The translations under genes and the position numbers were made by a program. Shown here in pieces: positions 46,623 to 58,054 of a DNA stretch of 64,000 bases (position 1 is its first letter; each line of letters starts with the position of its first letter). The notes beneath the pieces are model-generated. The model ran no database searches. It saw nothing but the letters and a program-made list of their open reading frames with translations, and had not been told where the DNA came from. The stretch is from NCBI GenBank assembly GCA_036345935.2, contig JADWOT020000008.1, positions 6,342,156 to 6,406,155 of the forward strand. The letters run 5' to 3'. This DNA comes from Taenia hydatigena (lineage: Eukaryota > Platyhelminthes > Cestoda > Cyclophyllidea > Taeniidae).

Positions 46623-46849
46623 TGCAGAGGGTAACTCCTCTCCCTTCCCATCGTCCTTGTTGTTAGAAGTCAGAGCACGCTTCGAAATATTTATTATGGG
46701 TGAAGAAGGGGGTACAGCGAGACCTTGTAAGAGAGTTTAGGACGGAAATAGTCACGCTCCTGGGAGTCACCACGCCGCTCCGCTACCAAATCCAAATTGT
46801 TCTCCCGCCTTCGGCCTACAAAGCGCGATCCAAGAGCATAAGTACTACA
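46623..46849 (-). repeat. 5' LTR
   Basis: 227 bases beginning TGTAGTACTT and ending CCCTCTGCA on the minus strand, aligned with 42,570-42,795. Confidence 0.85.
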
Positions 46850-47283
46850 GATACTGCTGTGTCTAAATTGTGCGTGGGGTAGAGGTGGATGGTGTCCTGA
46901 GGAAGGTCGAGATGTTGTACACGGTCATAGTACATTCAAAGTTCTATGGTAAAAGAGTGCTGCGTTCTCGCCCACGTACCTGTTTTCTGTATTAATTAAC
47001 ACCCACATTTCTGACTTGGTTCTTGACAAATCCACTTGTTGAAATGACATTTTGATGCCACTTGTAGCATTGCCTTACTATCTGACGTCGGGCCACCAGC
47101 ACCTACAACAAAGCGACGATTGGAGAAATGCATTATTTTTGTTAGTTTGTGAGCCCCAGGGGTTCCGATTGTCAGAATTCACCAGTTAACATGAAAGACC
47201 TGTAGCTAAAACATTTTAGAACTTGCACGAAGACACATGCATGTAGTCTCAGCACCCTCCCAGCAGTTTGAAAGAGGAGACAC
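46850..47283. other. No recognisable gene
   Basis: Flank between the LTR element and the kinase exon. ACTGCTGTGTCTAAATTGTG just after the LTR resembles a segment of repeat D (38,660), but the match is too short to rely on. Confidence 0.4.
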
Positions 47284-47299
47284 CTACGCCCTTGGACAC

Positions 47300-47444
47300 A
47301 TGCCATTGGCAACTTGCACAGCAAAACGCAGCAGCACCGACTCCGTCATTGCGCGTGGTTGGGTGACGAGGCAACAGCGATTTCGTCGCAGGTAGTCAAC
47401 CAGACTGCCCTCGGCGGCGTATTCCATTATCACCACCGGACGAC
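47300..47444 (-). CDS. Protein tyrosine kinase exon (hinge to helix E)
   Basis: The minus-strand frame reads GRPVVIMEYAAEGSLVDYLR, then RNRCC...RAMTESVLLRFAVQVANGM. This matches the kinase hinge (VIMEYA..GSL..YLR) and the start of helix E (F..QVA.GM.YL) of receptor and cytoplasmic tyrosine kinases (FGFR- and Csk-like pattern). A CCTAG acceptor (47,445-47,449) and a GTGTCC donor candidate (from 47,299) bound it; the open frame itself extends over 47,284-47,490. The next expected element, HRDLAARN, is not within several hundred bases downstream, so other exons lie elsewhere or the copy is orphaned. The exon has no stop, unlike most frames nearby. The family member cannot be set from 48 residues. 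Confidence 0.65.
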
Positions 47445-47490
47445 CTAGGCACAACATGACCATCCATTTGGCTCCTTCAACATACTGCAA

Positions 47491-47734
47491 CGGGTAAGAC
47501 TTGAATTATTTCATCTTGTATTACGATGGTACACCTTACGCACCCAGTCTCGTAGGGACTCAAAGACCTTTGCCATTATTGTTAAAACGCACTTGATTGC
47601 CCACTTAGTCGCAAGGCACTCATTGAATTACTTGCTACTATTAACGAAAACACCTAAACATGAAGGCTTGAAAGTACTGCATTGCAAGCACAAACTGTGA
47701 GTAAGATCGTTTACAAAAGATCTTCATGTGGGAG
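47491..47734. other. No recognisable gene
   Basis: Sequence between the kinase exon and inverted repeat D copy 2. No further kinase motif is visible. Confidence 0.4.
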
Positions 47735-48830
47735 TGGGATGGGTTGTATGTCTATTCGCGCGGGTCAGGTGGCTGGTTTGGGTGTGTGCGAGTGTTTGGG
47801 TAAGGGACGAGACCACATTAACATTGATCTAAAGCGCCCACTAAACTTAAATTAATCCCCATAGACAGCAGTAAGGAGAGTTTGCGGTGGTTCGGACAGT
47901 CAAGAGCCGCGAAATCTGTAAGGCGCAACGTAGTGAAAGAGGGTAAGTAAAGGAAAGCTGCAGCACCGTTACAATGCCAAGTGTTCGAGTGTTGCTTGAT
48001 TAGGAGCAGGCGGACGACGAGTAGTCGAGAAGAAAATACTAAACACAACAATCACATCACAATTTTGACACAGCAGTTTCAACAGTCTCTGGGACTGTCG
48101 AAATGACGTGATGGCACACGTTCATTCGGGTTCCGACCATCCCTCATACTTGGTTGATGCTCCTTCGGTCCTGATTTTGCATTGCAAGCATTGGGATTTT
48201 ATACTGCCTACTTGGTACCTTTAGGCCTTTTTATTAAACAAATCGCCAACTGCCTCCATGAATTATATGCGACATGATTTGTGAAAGGACTGTCAGTTTC
48301 TGGGTTGGACCCTCATCGGATTGATTCACGCAAGTATCTTTCAAGATAGTATTTTGAACTGGTGTAATTTACAGCGAATGAAATTCGGTTGACCTTTTAT
48401 AATGTCTTCCGTTTATTTGCAAATGAAAGCCATTGGTTTGATCAATGGCGCTGTGCAGATATTGTTGAACAAGTCTGGCGAATGTGTAATCCCTTACATT
48501 TCCCCCTTCCTTCTAGCTTTTTTAGAGCAAATCCAGATTATTCTTGATGTCATGCACCATTTTAGCACTGTACTTGACGGAAATTTGGAAACAAATCCTT
48601 AGTTTTGCAGACCGAGGTCGATTTGATGAGGAAAAATTACTTAGTGGGGAGTGACTCATCTGTGCCCCAACTAGACGTCAGAAGGGAAAGGCTCCCGGTG
48701 CGTAACCCAATGTCTCGCCTCTGTCGACTTGACCGTTACTTTATGGACTCCACAGCTCATATCGAAACAGTGACACATAGAACTGCTGTGCGTACTGTGC
48801 TTGCATTAAAAACTTAGAGATGTGAAATTA
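47735..48830 (-). repeat. Inverted pair D, copy 2
   Basis: Reverse complement of 37,905-39,055. On the plus strand 48,402-48,602 has the LLNKSGECVIPYISPFLLAF frame followed, after one stop, by DSSVPQLDVRRERLPVRN. Compared with copy 1, this copy has different stops in both coding-like strands. Confidence 0.65.
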
Positions 48831-49029
48831 GTGCGAGCTGGATGGACGTTCTTACCTCCCTACCCTAAGGCTCATATCATTAACGTCATGCATCCTAAAA
48901 CCGTATCAATACAGAAAGCCTCAATTGCCTTTTTGAAGGACACTCAATAAGGCTGTGTCATCGTTCAAAATCAGGAGCAATTTTCACAAATCACAAACAC
49001 CCCAGAAGTTCACCCGAGGTTCTCACCAT

Positions 49030-49170
49030 CACCTCCACTCACAGCTGCACAATGAGCCAAAAAAACTGGGCTAGAACGACCACAACAACCAGATCGCCAC
49101 AGCATAAATCTTGCCGAATAACTACCCTTGCCAAATATGCTGAACCGGTGACGTCGAGCACGCCGGAGCA
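49030..49170 (-). pseudogene. Possible histone H2A relic
   Basis: A minus-strand frame has RFSIFGKGSYSAR and, 12 residues on, SPVFLA. In H2A the loop after the first helix reads KG[NS]Y[SA]xRVG followed by GAPVYLAA. The match is short and the residues between differ in number, so it may be chance, but it lies 210 bases from a real histone gene, where clustered histone genes would be expected. Confidence 0.25.
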
Positions 49171-49303
49171 CACCGCCAAGCATAAGCCACCAAACCGATC
49201 CAACACCAAACCCACACCACCATCCCACTCATCCCACAAAACCACCCACTACAGGAACAAAGCCATCCAAACCCCCCCACTTGCACGAACAATCAGAAAT
49301 GGT

Positions 49304-49319
49304 GGCCCTAAATAGGACC
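49304..49319 (-). promoter_or_regulatory. Histone mRNA 3' stem-loop
   Basis: The minus strand reads GGTCCTATTTAGGGCC: a six-pair stem (one G-U pair) with a four-base loop, followed by ACCA as in animal replication-dependent histone mRNAs. It starts 62 bases after the H3 stop. The usual loop is UUUC or UUUN-like; here it is AUUU. It is bound by SLBP and directs the non-polyadenylated 3' end. Confidence 0.85.
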
Positions 49320-49381
49320 GTTTCATCGTTCTCGAAGGTAGACTACGCGCCCATACACCTACTCACACGCACTCAGGACAT

Positions 49382-49795
<414 letters not shown>

Positions 49796-49893
49796 TCACT
49801 CCACGCAACGATGAATGACCACCAATGCTGCCACGAACAGCCTTCTAGCACCACATCACCACTCACCCTCCTCCAAACTCCTCTTCCCCTCAC

Positions 49894-49898
49894 CATTG
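49894..49898 (-). promoter_or_regulatory. CCAAT box candidate upstream of H3
   Basis: CCAAT on the minus strand about 102 bases before the H3 ATG. I do not see a convincing TATA box between it and the start. Confidence 0.35.
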
Positions 49899-49899
49899 G

Positions 49900-51479
49900 T
49901 CAGTTCACTGCCCCCTTTACTGCCCATTCGCCAACTTCCACCCAATCCACTGCGTCAGTTCAAATATTCAAGCTTCGCGCCTCACCACATCTGCGATGAG
50001 TCAGCGCTGCCCGCCGGCTGGCAGGCTTTTGGCTCAGCTGGCCTGTCGGGGAAGAGCGCTAGCTTAAACGTGTCCCCACACGGACTGGTCGTCACGGCTC
50101 GCTCAGGTCGCCTACCACAGGCTTGATCTGCTCCCATAAAAGGGAGTCTAGGAGCCCAATCGAAATGCAAGGCGTTTGCAGACAAGGTGGGTAGGGGTGA
50201 AGGCAGTTACTACACGGTACCTTCGGTGCTTTGAACAATCTGTTGGGAGGTGGGTTGGGCGTCTCCACTACCACAGCTTTAAGGGCTCGCGGGACCATAA
50301 TCCTCCTCAACCGTATCGGTTATTATAGTCTGTCGGAATTGCAGCTGGGACGGGTTCCCTGTTCCAGACAATAATTCATGTTCTATGCGCTGCATAGTAG
50401 TCTCGACCCTGCGTGATTTTTTTCGTCAAATAAGCTGCATCCACTTCAGACAGATTTGGTTATCATGGCAAGGATGAGTGTGGGTGCCGTTAGTAGAATT
50501 TGTGTGTCATGTCAAATGGATGGATTAGATTGGAAATATGAATTTTAAAACCGTTTAACCATGTAGACTCTACCTCCTTGTTTCATTAGCAGATACGCAA
50601 CCTAATGCATCGGATAGGCTCATGTTTGATTATTTTGGGAGTCGACGATAGTCAGGCCATTGTCGTGACTTTGGGCTTAGTGGTAAGATTTTCGATTATG
50701 CATCACTTCTTTCTTCACACTGGATCGACCCTTTGATTATGATGTACTTGCGTCCAAGTGAATAACCTGAAATGCGAAATTTAACAAGTTCAGCATTTGT
50801 TGTTTGATAATGGCTTCTCTCAATTCATGAGAGATGTGAGACTACTGGGATGGAAGCCATGGCGCGGAACGAATGTGCGTTCTGCGTTCACACGGTCGCC
50901 CTCGTGCCTAGGCACACATTTAGCCGAACATCTTTACATTATGCATGTTAGTGGGGCGATAAACAAACCCTCCACTTTTCCATCTATTGCTGGTTTATGG
51001 TGGAATTTCAGTACGCATTTCTCATTGCTTAAAAGTCGGTGGCGAGTCGTCCATCATTCAAACCAGCATATTGTGCGCTGTCACAGTGGAAAAAAGCATC
51101 AGCTTTGGTAATTTGGTCCAATCCTTGCGCATAAACAAGGAATGGTGATCTAAGTTCAACACATTCGTACACAAGATTAGAAAGAAGTGGCAAACATTGC
51201 TGATTCGAAAGAGCCGCAGCTTTGTGGATAGTTTTGTACTTGGAAGCATTGAAGCCATAGCAGCCCCACTACAGCATCCATGCAGACTACTTCTACTAAT
51301 TGCCCTCTGTTCCTCTGAGATAAAGCTTTTTATGCGTTGGATTTGTGTCCAGGTCTGCCAGAATGAGGTTCACCTGTAAAATAAATAGAAGGTCCAATAA
51401 AAGACCAAAGCATGGGTTATTAGAACCAGAAGAGCAAAGCTGTTATTTGTGTTACACCTGGTTCTGAGTGGTTAAGCAG
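49900..51479. other. H3 upstream region, then no recognisable gene
   Basis: C-rich sequence up to about 50,340, then A/T-leaning. Frames of about 100 codons at 49,815-50,126 and 50,797-51,111 (plus) have no recognised domain. No second histone gene (H4, H2B, H1) was found. Confidence 0.4.
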
Positions 51480-52040
51480 CAAAACAATTTGTTTTACTTG
51501 ATTTTGCTTTAATGATATGAAGCGTAGCACTTTTGCTCAACTACTTCACATTTGTGTTGGGGAATGAAGGAAATTTGAAGGCAGCTCGAGGACGCATTAT
51601 GAGCTGCACGTTAGAGATAAAATTGTAATTTGGACATCCCTTGCGCACTTGGAGAACCGTTTAAGACGGCCTTGATGAGGAACAACTTAGCTGTGGATTG
51701 TTGTGCTGCTGTTCTGCCACGGAACTAATCGCCTTCCAAAAGTAAGTTTCTCTTTTCATCATTGAGATTTGATGCCAGACTTTAGATGTGCAGCCAGTCC
51801 TCTCAACGAGTCACTCTTGAACCCAAAAGGGTAATCGAATGTGTTTGTGCCACGGTTGTTTATTCGTGTGTGCAGGCGGTGGTCAGCATCTTGCTTGAGG
51901 ATCGCAGGCTATAAGTAACTGCACAACTAGAACACACACCTCACCACTAGATTGCGAAAGCCTAAAAAGTTTGCCTGCATGATCAACATTTGTGGCGCCA
52001 TGTATGCGAGAAGATTTCTATGTCGTTTCACTTGACAATC
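51480..52040 (-). repeat. Repeat H, copy 2
   Basis: Reverse complement of 41,990-42,569. This copy continues without an LTR insertion at the place where copy 1 meets the retrotransposon, which supports insertion into repeat H. Confidence 0.6.
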
Positions 52041-52699
52041 CGGAGTTGAATTATTCACGCATGCAACGAAATTGTTCTAGCCTAGATAACGAGGTATTTA
52101 CTGAATGCCCGAGCATTACCGAGGGTGAACCCAACCTCAACCTCACGCGGCAGAGAGGGAATTCTGTCAGTTGCTTTGTCACGGTCCGCTGCAGTTCCCT
52201 CAAGGCACTACAGTTTGCTTCACCTTGCCAAGAACGCAGACACAGAGGCATTCACTCGTTTAGCCCGATTGTCTCCATCTTCAATGCACATAAACTAATG
52301 AAGCCAGTTTAACTAGCTGATTTCGCTTAGTAGAGCACATTTTAGAAGCGGCAATTCAAATTTTCATTATGCTAACAAGACCGTTCAGACAGAATTGTGT
52401 ACTGGTAATTTAGCTATTATTTCCGGTAATTTGCATCACTAAACCATCCTTAAAAGCGCTGCATCCAGCTTAGGTTTGATGCTCTTTATCTACCGCTCCC
52501 ATTTATCCTAGTCAAGGAACATGAATTCCCCTGCAAAGGTGTTACCCTGGCACGTCATGACGTCAAACACGTCATGAGGGTTTCACTTTGAACTTTCGAA
52601 CCTTAAGGTTGCAGGATAGGAGGTCTATCAAATAAATGGCCGCAGGCTACTAGACCGACAACATACAGGATCTGGCATATTTTTGGTGCCAATTGAGGT
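52041..52699. other. No recognisable gene
   Basis: A 106-codon plus-strand frame (51,992-52,312) has a coding-like middle (LDNEVFTECPSITEGEPNLN) but no known domain. CGTCATGA is tandemly repeated as two units near 52,553-52,577. Confidence 0.35.
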
Positions 52700-52776
52700 G
52701 GTAGTCCAGCGACTTGAGCTATGAAGCATCATGCTCCGCCTAAATATTTACAAAAGTGCATATTGGTGAGTGACAT
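52700..52776 (-). pseudogene. Family A copy 3, truncated F-box-like start
   Basis: From ATG at 52,776 on the minus strand the frame matches the N-terminal 14 residues of the copies at 32.0 and 57.6 kb, then similarity is lost. Confidence 0.5.
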
Positions 52777-55700
52777 GGAAATAGTACAAGTGAAAGGTAA
52801 TGAACGAAAGTAAGGATACGCTAAGATGGTGTGGAAAAATATCAGCAAGTAAATAAGTGAAAGAAGGAAAGAGGAGAAAGTAGGGACAACTAAAACGCAC
52901 CATTGCTGGAAAGAACGAAAGTGTAGAATGAGTGCGTGACAGAGATGTCGAGGTTGATATTAGCTCACGCCAGATAAAGGAGGGGAGGGTGAGGGCAAGG
53001 CTGGGTAAGGACAGGCGTTCGGCTGACCTCATCGACGTGTTGGCACATTGGTAGTCACCTCGTCTTCGTCTACCCCTTTGCCATGCCATCGCGCCATCAA
53101 CACGTTGTCTCATAATGCCTTCTCCACCGATAAATAATGCAAAGGCGGCAAATGACACACCTCATAGTCCTCTGCGCACAGTGATTACTTAAAGCAAAAA
53201 TGACACCCACACCGTTGTCAACTACTTGGTAGTACGTAGTGGTAGACACTCACCTCATCCGATAGCAAACCATTTCTCACTTTCTCAAACCAAAGTCAGA
53301 ATGGAGCTCGCGGCGGCACCTGCACAGTCTACGTCTGCTTCACACACTCACTCAGGCTGTAAATCCACGTGTCTTTGCATAAGTTTATTTCAAAGTGTTG
53401 CCCACATTAGCCTGCTAAGTAGCTCTGCTGGTCGAATGAGGAACACACTACACAAATTCAATTTCTTTTTGCATTTGTCACTTTTTCTCATCATGCTAAT
53501 TTATTGCTGCAAAGCGTATATCTTCGCGTGGGCAGGGCAGTGCGGCGTGATGTGATAGTTAGGTGCCTTGAGGAACCCCGTTCCTCAATGCCACAGAAAT
53601 ATCTCTTCCTGTGGACAAGGTGAGTGGCTTTGATGAGAGAAGAAGACGCTATTTTATGGGTGTAAAATATACCTAAAACACACTTCTCAGTGGAGGGAAA
53701 GGATCTCTACTACAGTAGGCTGTCGCTACTTCCCTCGCACATCACCCACGAAATAGACGAGCACGGTGCTCTTCCCTCCGTTGTGTGACAACATGGTCCG
53801 CCTCTGTGGGAGACAATTTTGTAGACCTCACCTCAACTCCGCTATCACGTGACACTGCCGTGGTTTTAGCGCCATCCCTGCATCACACATCAGTTAAGAA
53901 CAAAAGTATTTTAATCTGTGTGCGGTTATTTTAAATCAGTCCAAGTGAAACCTCATTCTACAACCCCATATAGAGATGAGAACATGACATTTAAAAATTA
54001 GGCATTGTTTTGCTTAACGTGCATAGCCACATTTGCCACAGCATGCATTGCAAATGAGCCACTTCCATCCACACACATCACAGCCACCAAGAAAGTCCTT
54101 TCATCAACCCAAATCGCAGAGGTGCAGAACCTCGACCACTCGGTGGAGTCTTAGGCACCACTCGCTGATGTGGGCTTCCGTTGGGGTGAGGAGCATTGCC
54201 GATTTGTCACAGGAAAGCTGATCAAAGCCTCTCTCACGACATATCATGCACGCTTGCATGCACTGCGTTGCCATCACCACGTTTTGCAACACTTTGCGAG
54301 GCAATAAATTTGTTTCCTCGTCCTCCTCCTAGTTGGCTTAATGCATGTTGATTCAGCACATCTGGACGGAAATCATTGCTTCAAAAATCTAGAAGGGCCA
54401 TGCGACTCTTGAACCATATCAGTGATAACGATCCTCCGGGTAGAATGCTTTAAACTTTGGCTTCGTCGGACCTTCGCAAACATAACACAGGAAGGGTTGA
54501 CCTCATGTTTAAACTTCAACCAAATTGTGAACTTGGTGATTGCTAAACACGATGATTCGACATGGATGGGATGAGTCATAGACAAACAGGTTGAGCAAGT
54601 GTAAATGGATGGATAAATGAAGAAACGAATAATCCAAATGCGATAATAAATGAATGGCTGTAGGTTGGCTAGAAATGGATATGACTATGTAAATAGAAAC
54701 CGATTGTGAAGGTGGATAGAAGGTCACTCACAAAGCAAAGTAGGTGGCTAGGCAAGCGACAGCATCCCCATACAGAAAGTACCACTACCCGAATTTCGGT
54801 CGTGGGCTCCACTAAACTAATTGAAAAGGATGAGGATCCTTTCAGCTTTCCCAATCTCTATGCAAGAAGATCTTCTCTACCTCAATAATGGCAAAAGGAT
54901 TCGAACCAGCAAACCTTCAATTCATCCCTATCATGTCAAATATTACTCGCATTCCCTTTAGTACATAAAAGGCGAGAATGTGTTGAGAGAGAAAGCAGGA
55001 GGGAGCCAGCGGGTTGCAGAAGGCATCGAAAATGCTTTTAGCGACTGTTCCTCTTCTGCCGAACATAGAAAAATGAGGGAAATTATTCTCCTGCCGGAAA
55101 AAAGGCGCTTGTAAGAGACTAGTGCAGCCAATCAACATAATGATGACACCAAATCAGTCTTGAAACTAGGAATCGCCTACCGCTTTTCAGTCACAATTTC
55201 TTAAACAGCGTCCTGTCCTATGAGTTGAGATTGTGCAGAGTGGCATGGCACCAAGCCAAGGGGTCATCGCCCCAAAGCACCATAGTCACTCGTCCGACGG
55301 CAACAACACAGCAGCGTGGTTAAATGTAGAGATTTAGCACAGGCTACTGGATAATTTGGCAAACATTCCAATTGTTTTGATACCCACTTGGAGCATTCTA
55401 TGCCTCCTCTCATTTCTGAAGGACCTCCTGACATCTTGATTATTGTTATGTTTGTTGCATTGCTGTCGCGGAAACCGTTGTGCGTGAATGCACACTTACC
55501 ATGTCCAATGAAGTTATGCTACCGCAATGGCTTCATCTTCCAAGTTGCTTCCTAATATTGTGTGCAAAGTCTCCTAGGTTTACAAATCCTCCACACCACA
55601 CAGTTATCCATCTCACTGAATAGTTGTGTGGTCTATCCGGACTTACCTAAGTCTCTTCCTTCACAGTTGGGGATGGAAAAGACAAGGAGTGATGATTGTG

Positions 55701-56060
55701 GCGCACCTGGTCAGGTTGTATTGTATTAGAGCTCATTTGTCTGTAGCAGCTGTGAGCCTAAGTATGGAGAGGACTTCTTCATCCCACATGACGTTTGTTG
55801 AGGCCGTCATTAACAGGTGGTACTTTGTGTACATGGACGCTGTCGTTGGCGTAGTCGCTTACTTTGCTTTGTAAGTGACTCCCTGTCCGGTTCCACAATC
55901 ATTGTCTACCTACCTTAATTATATCCATTTCCAATCATCCTATAGATATTTTATCTATTCTCGCATCAAGATATTTCATTCCATTATGCATCCATTCGTT
56001 GACTCCTGAGCAATCTGTTCACCTGTGAATCATCCCACCAATGTCTAGCTCCCAATAAGT
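52700..56060 (-). repeat. Inverted second copy of the 28.9-32.1 kb spacer unit
   Basis: Reverse complement of 28.9-32.1 kb through its length; for example the frame from ATGCCTTCTCCACC at 53,110 mirrors 31,691, and the stretch with GAACCAGC at 54.9 kb mirrors 29.95 kb. It ends near 52,700 within the F-box-like A start (ATG at 52,776, minus), which is truncated after MSLTNMHFCKYLGG. Inner inverted repeats lie at 54,500-54,790 and 55,780-56,060. Confidence 0.6.
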
Positions 56061-56129
56061 GCACAATTCGATTTGATAAAATTCATAAAGCCATTCAGAT
56101 GTGAACATCAATTGCAGAGTAAAATGACC

Positions 56130-56225
56130 GAAGTGAGTTCTAATCATCCCACTCAGGTGAACTGTGCTCCGGTCATGAGCTGCGCTGAGCACTGCCCACC
56201 TAAGGAGTATAAATATTGAATGGAA
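56130..56225 (+). promoter_or_regulatory. Conserved TATA-type upstream block of family A, copy 6
   Basis: TATAAATA at 56,208-56,215, preceded by CCACTCAGGTGAACTG and GAGCACTGCCCACC. Nearly identical to the block at 19.45 kb and to the minus-strand block at 28.7 kb. Confidence 0.5.
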
Positions 56226-56258
56226 GACACCCGTCTGGGGGAGCGTCCTACACCACTA

Positions 56259-56765
56259 TGCCGCGCCTTCACTTTAAATCTCAATTTATAGGTCTTCTGA
56301 AGGCATTTGAATCAGCCTTTTAAACACTATAGGTGATGATTACGATGATGCTTGCAGTAGGAACTCAGCGGCGATTTGAAATTTTTATGAAAGCACAGAG
56401 CAAGTCGAGGAGACCAATGAGCTACTCCGTCAGGTTAAATTTTCCCTTCATTATGTAGATGAAACAGTCTTGATGCCAGATCTTGCCATCGAATTCCTTT
56501 TCGGGATGCGGTCTTCATGCCTATTATACCTCTTCCAGTGAAATACTCAACCCAGTTAGAGTCATTCCAAGGATTCTTACCCCAACGTGGTCTCCAAATT
56601 ATCAAGCTTAGACAAGGTGTACAGGCTCAATGCAGATACAGGACAACTTTGGTAATGCCTTGAGATCCTTAGATTGGATTGCGAGTTCACCGGTAGCACT
56701 TTTTTGAAGGAACGCTGTTTGATAATGACTGCAACTTCAAACTGAATGGTTCCCAATTTGAGCAT
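56259..56765 (+). pseudogene. Family A copy 6, 5' half
   Basis: From ATG at about 56,259: MPRLHFKSQFIGLLK. A later stretch in one frame, broken by one stop, is DDYDDACSRNSAAI, NFYESTEQVEETNELLRQVK, FSLHYVDETVLMPDLAIEF, LFGMRSSCLLYLFQ. A GT...ATAG segment of 41 bases (56,290-56,330) could be a micro-intron joining MPRLHFKSQFIG to DDYDDAC. The copy ends at a TAAG microsatellite near 56,787, where repeat G2 begins. Confidence 0.5.
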
Positions 56766-56769
56766 TTCA

Positions 56770-57410
56770 TTGGAGGATGTGAAATAGTAAGTAAGTAAGT
56801 GAGTGTTGGACGCGAACTGTTGAAGGGGTGCCGTGCTGCTCCTACCACTACTACTACTACTACTGCGACTCAGCCTTGAGAATGAGAATGAAAATGGATT
56901 GAAAAGGAATAAGTAGGTGGGTGTAAAGGAAAGAGAGTAGGAAGGGCGGGATGGGTGGCGTTTGGGGTAGAAAACTGAGAGGGTTTGCAGTTATTCTTTT
57001 AGACCAATTGCTTTTTGACAGGGGTATGTATGCTGTGGTGTACCGATTGGGCAAACTTGCGGTAGTGCCTCGTGTTGGCTTTAGAGTAAGGCCTGCCTTA
57101 GTTGATTTGTGCTTTGCTTCTAGAAGGAGGGCAAGAAAGCATTTTCATCACACAACTCTGCCACTCTTGCAGGTACAATGTGTCCAGGATACCTGGAGGA
57201 TGGAGGTCGGAGAGTATTCTACGACACGTCGACGGATGGTTGGATGCGGCTGCATCAAGTCAAGCGGTGACTTAACCTTTCTATGCTTCGCCTCCTCCAC
57301 AAGACCCTGTTTCTGCCAATGCCGCTGCTGTCACTGCTGCTGCCGAATGCCTGCTATCTCCCACCCTCACCCTCCCCTTCTCCCCCTGGCGTGAGCTGTA
57401 TCAACATTGA
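56770..57410 (+). repeat. Paired repeat G2, copy 2
   Basis: Reverse complement of 22,039-22,750. It begins with TAAG (56,787-56,805) and ACT (56,843-56,866) microsatellites, then a 147-codon open frame (56,951-57,394, LDQLLFDRGMYAVVYRLGK...). A CACTCTTGCAG acceptor-like site lies at 57,163-57,173. It joins directly to the upstream region of F-box-like A copy 2. Confidence 0.55.
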
Positions 57411-57572
57411 CATCTCTGTCATGCACTCATTCTACGCTTTCGTCCTTCCCAACAATGGTGTGTTTCACTTGACTCCCTCCTTTTTCACTTATTTATTTAC
57501 TTGCCGACATTTTCCCACACCATCTTGACGTATCCTTACTTTCTTTCATTACCTTTCACTTGTACTATTTCC

Positions 57573-58054
57573 ATGTCACTCATCAAGATGCACTTTTGTA
57601 AATATTTAGGCGGAAGATGATGCTTTGCAGCGCAAATCACTGAACTGCCACCCGAATTGGCACCACAAATGTGCCAGATCCTGAATGCTTCCGATTTAAT
57701 GAATGTGTGTAAGGCGACTCCTGATTGGAGGTGGATGCACCGAAGGAATCAATCGTGTGAGGCAATAATTCGCTACATCAGTCGGTGGAATTGGCTTGAC
57801 GAGAGTCTGTGCGAAAGGCTCTTTCCACGACCATCACCAGACACATATGGAAACGTACTTGCGGCTGTAAAGTAGTGTATGAATGAGGTAGAGCCATTCC
57901 AACGGTTCCTATCCCGATGCGGTCGCGACTTCATCAAGTTCAAAATACGCTGCTGTTTGCTACCACACTCAGACAAGTTGTACAGGCTCGGTGGAGGTGA
58001 CAGACGACATGGGCAATCTCTAAACATGCTACGCATGAAGACCGTCTTTCGAAG
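57573..58054 (+). pseudogene. Family A copy 2, F-box-like N-terminus
   Basis: Starts MSLIKMHFCKYLGG; a frameshift follows. The second part, open from 57,657, reads MAPQMCQILNASDLMNVCK, then ATPDWRWMHRRNQSCEAI and WNWLDESLCERLFPRPSPDT. This copy lacks the stop of the 32 kb copy, and the WRW after PD gives the better F-box likeness. It ends with FQRFLSRCGRDFIKFK and LYRLGGGDRRHG, then runs into an inverted A copy at 58.1 kb. Confidence 0.5.

Larger units (their letters stand above)
42570..46849 (-). mobile_element. Decayed Ty3/Gypsy LTR retrotransposon
   Basis: About 4.28 kb, bounded by 226- and 227-base direct repeats that begin TGTAR and end TGCA on the minus strand. Order on the minus strand: 5' LTR, PBS candidate, gag remnant, protease, reverse transcriptase, RNase H, integrase with C-terminal tail, PPT, 3' LTR. 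RT before integrase identifies Ty3/Gypsy. Several stops and frameshifts mean it is not autonomous. The LTRs differ at roughly a quarter of sites by eye, implying an old insertion. The element is short for the family because the gag region is reduced. Flanking bases next to the LTRs (GATAC and ATTAC on the plus strand) may be a decayed target-site duplication. Confidence 0.9.

Noticed and set aside
52553..52577. Repeated ACGTCATGA motif (CRE-like)
   Set aside because: Two short units only and no gene start nearby, so no regulatory role can be supported.
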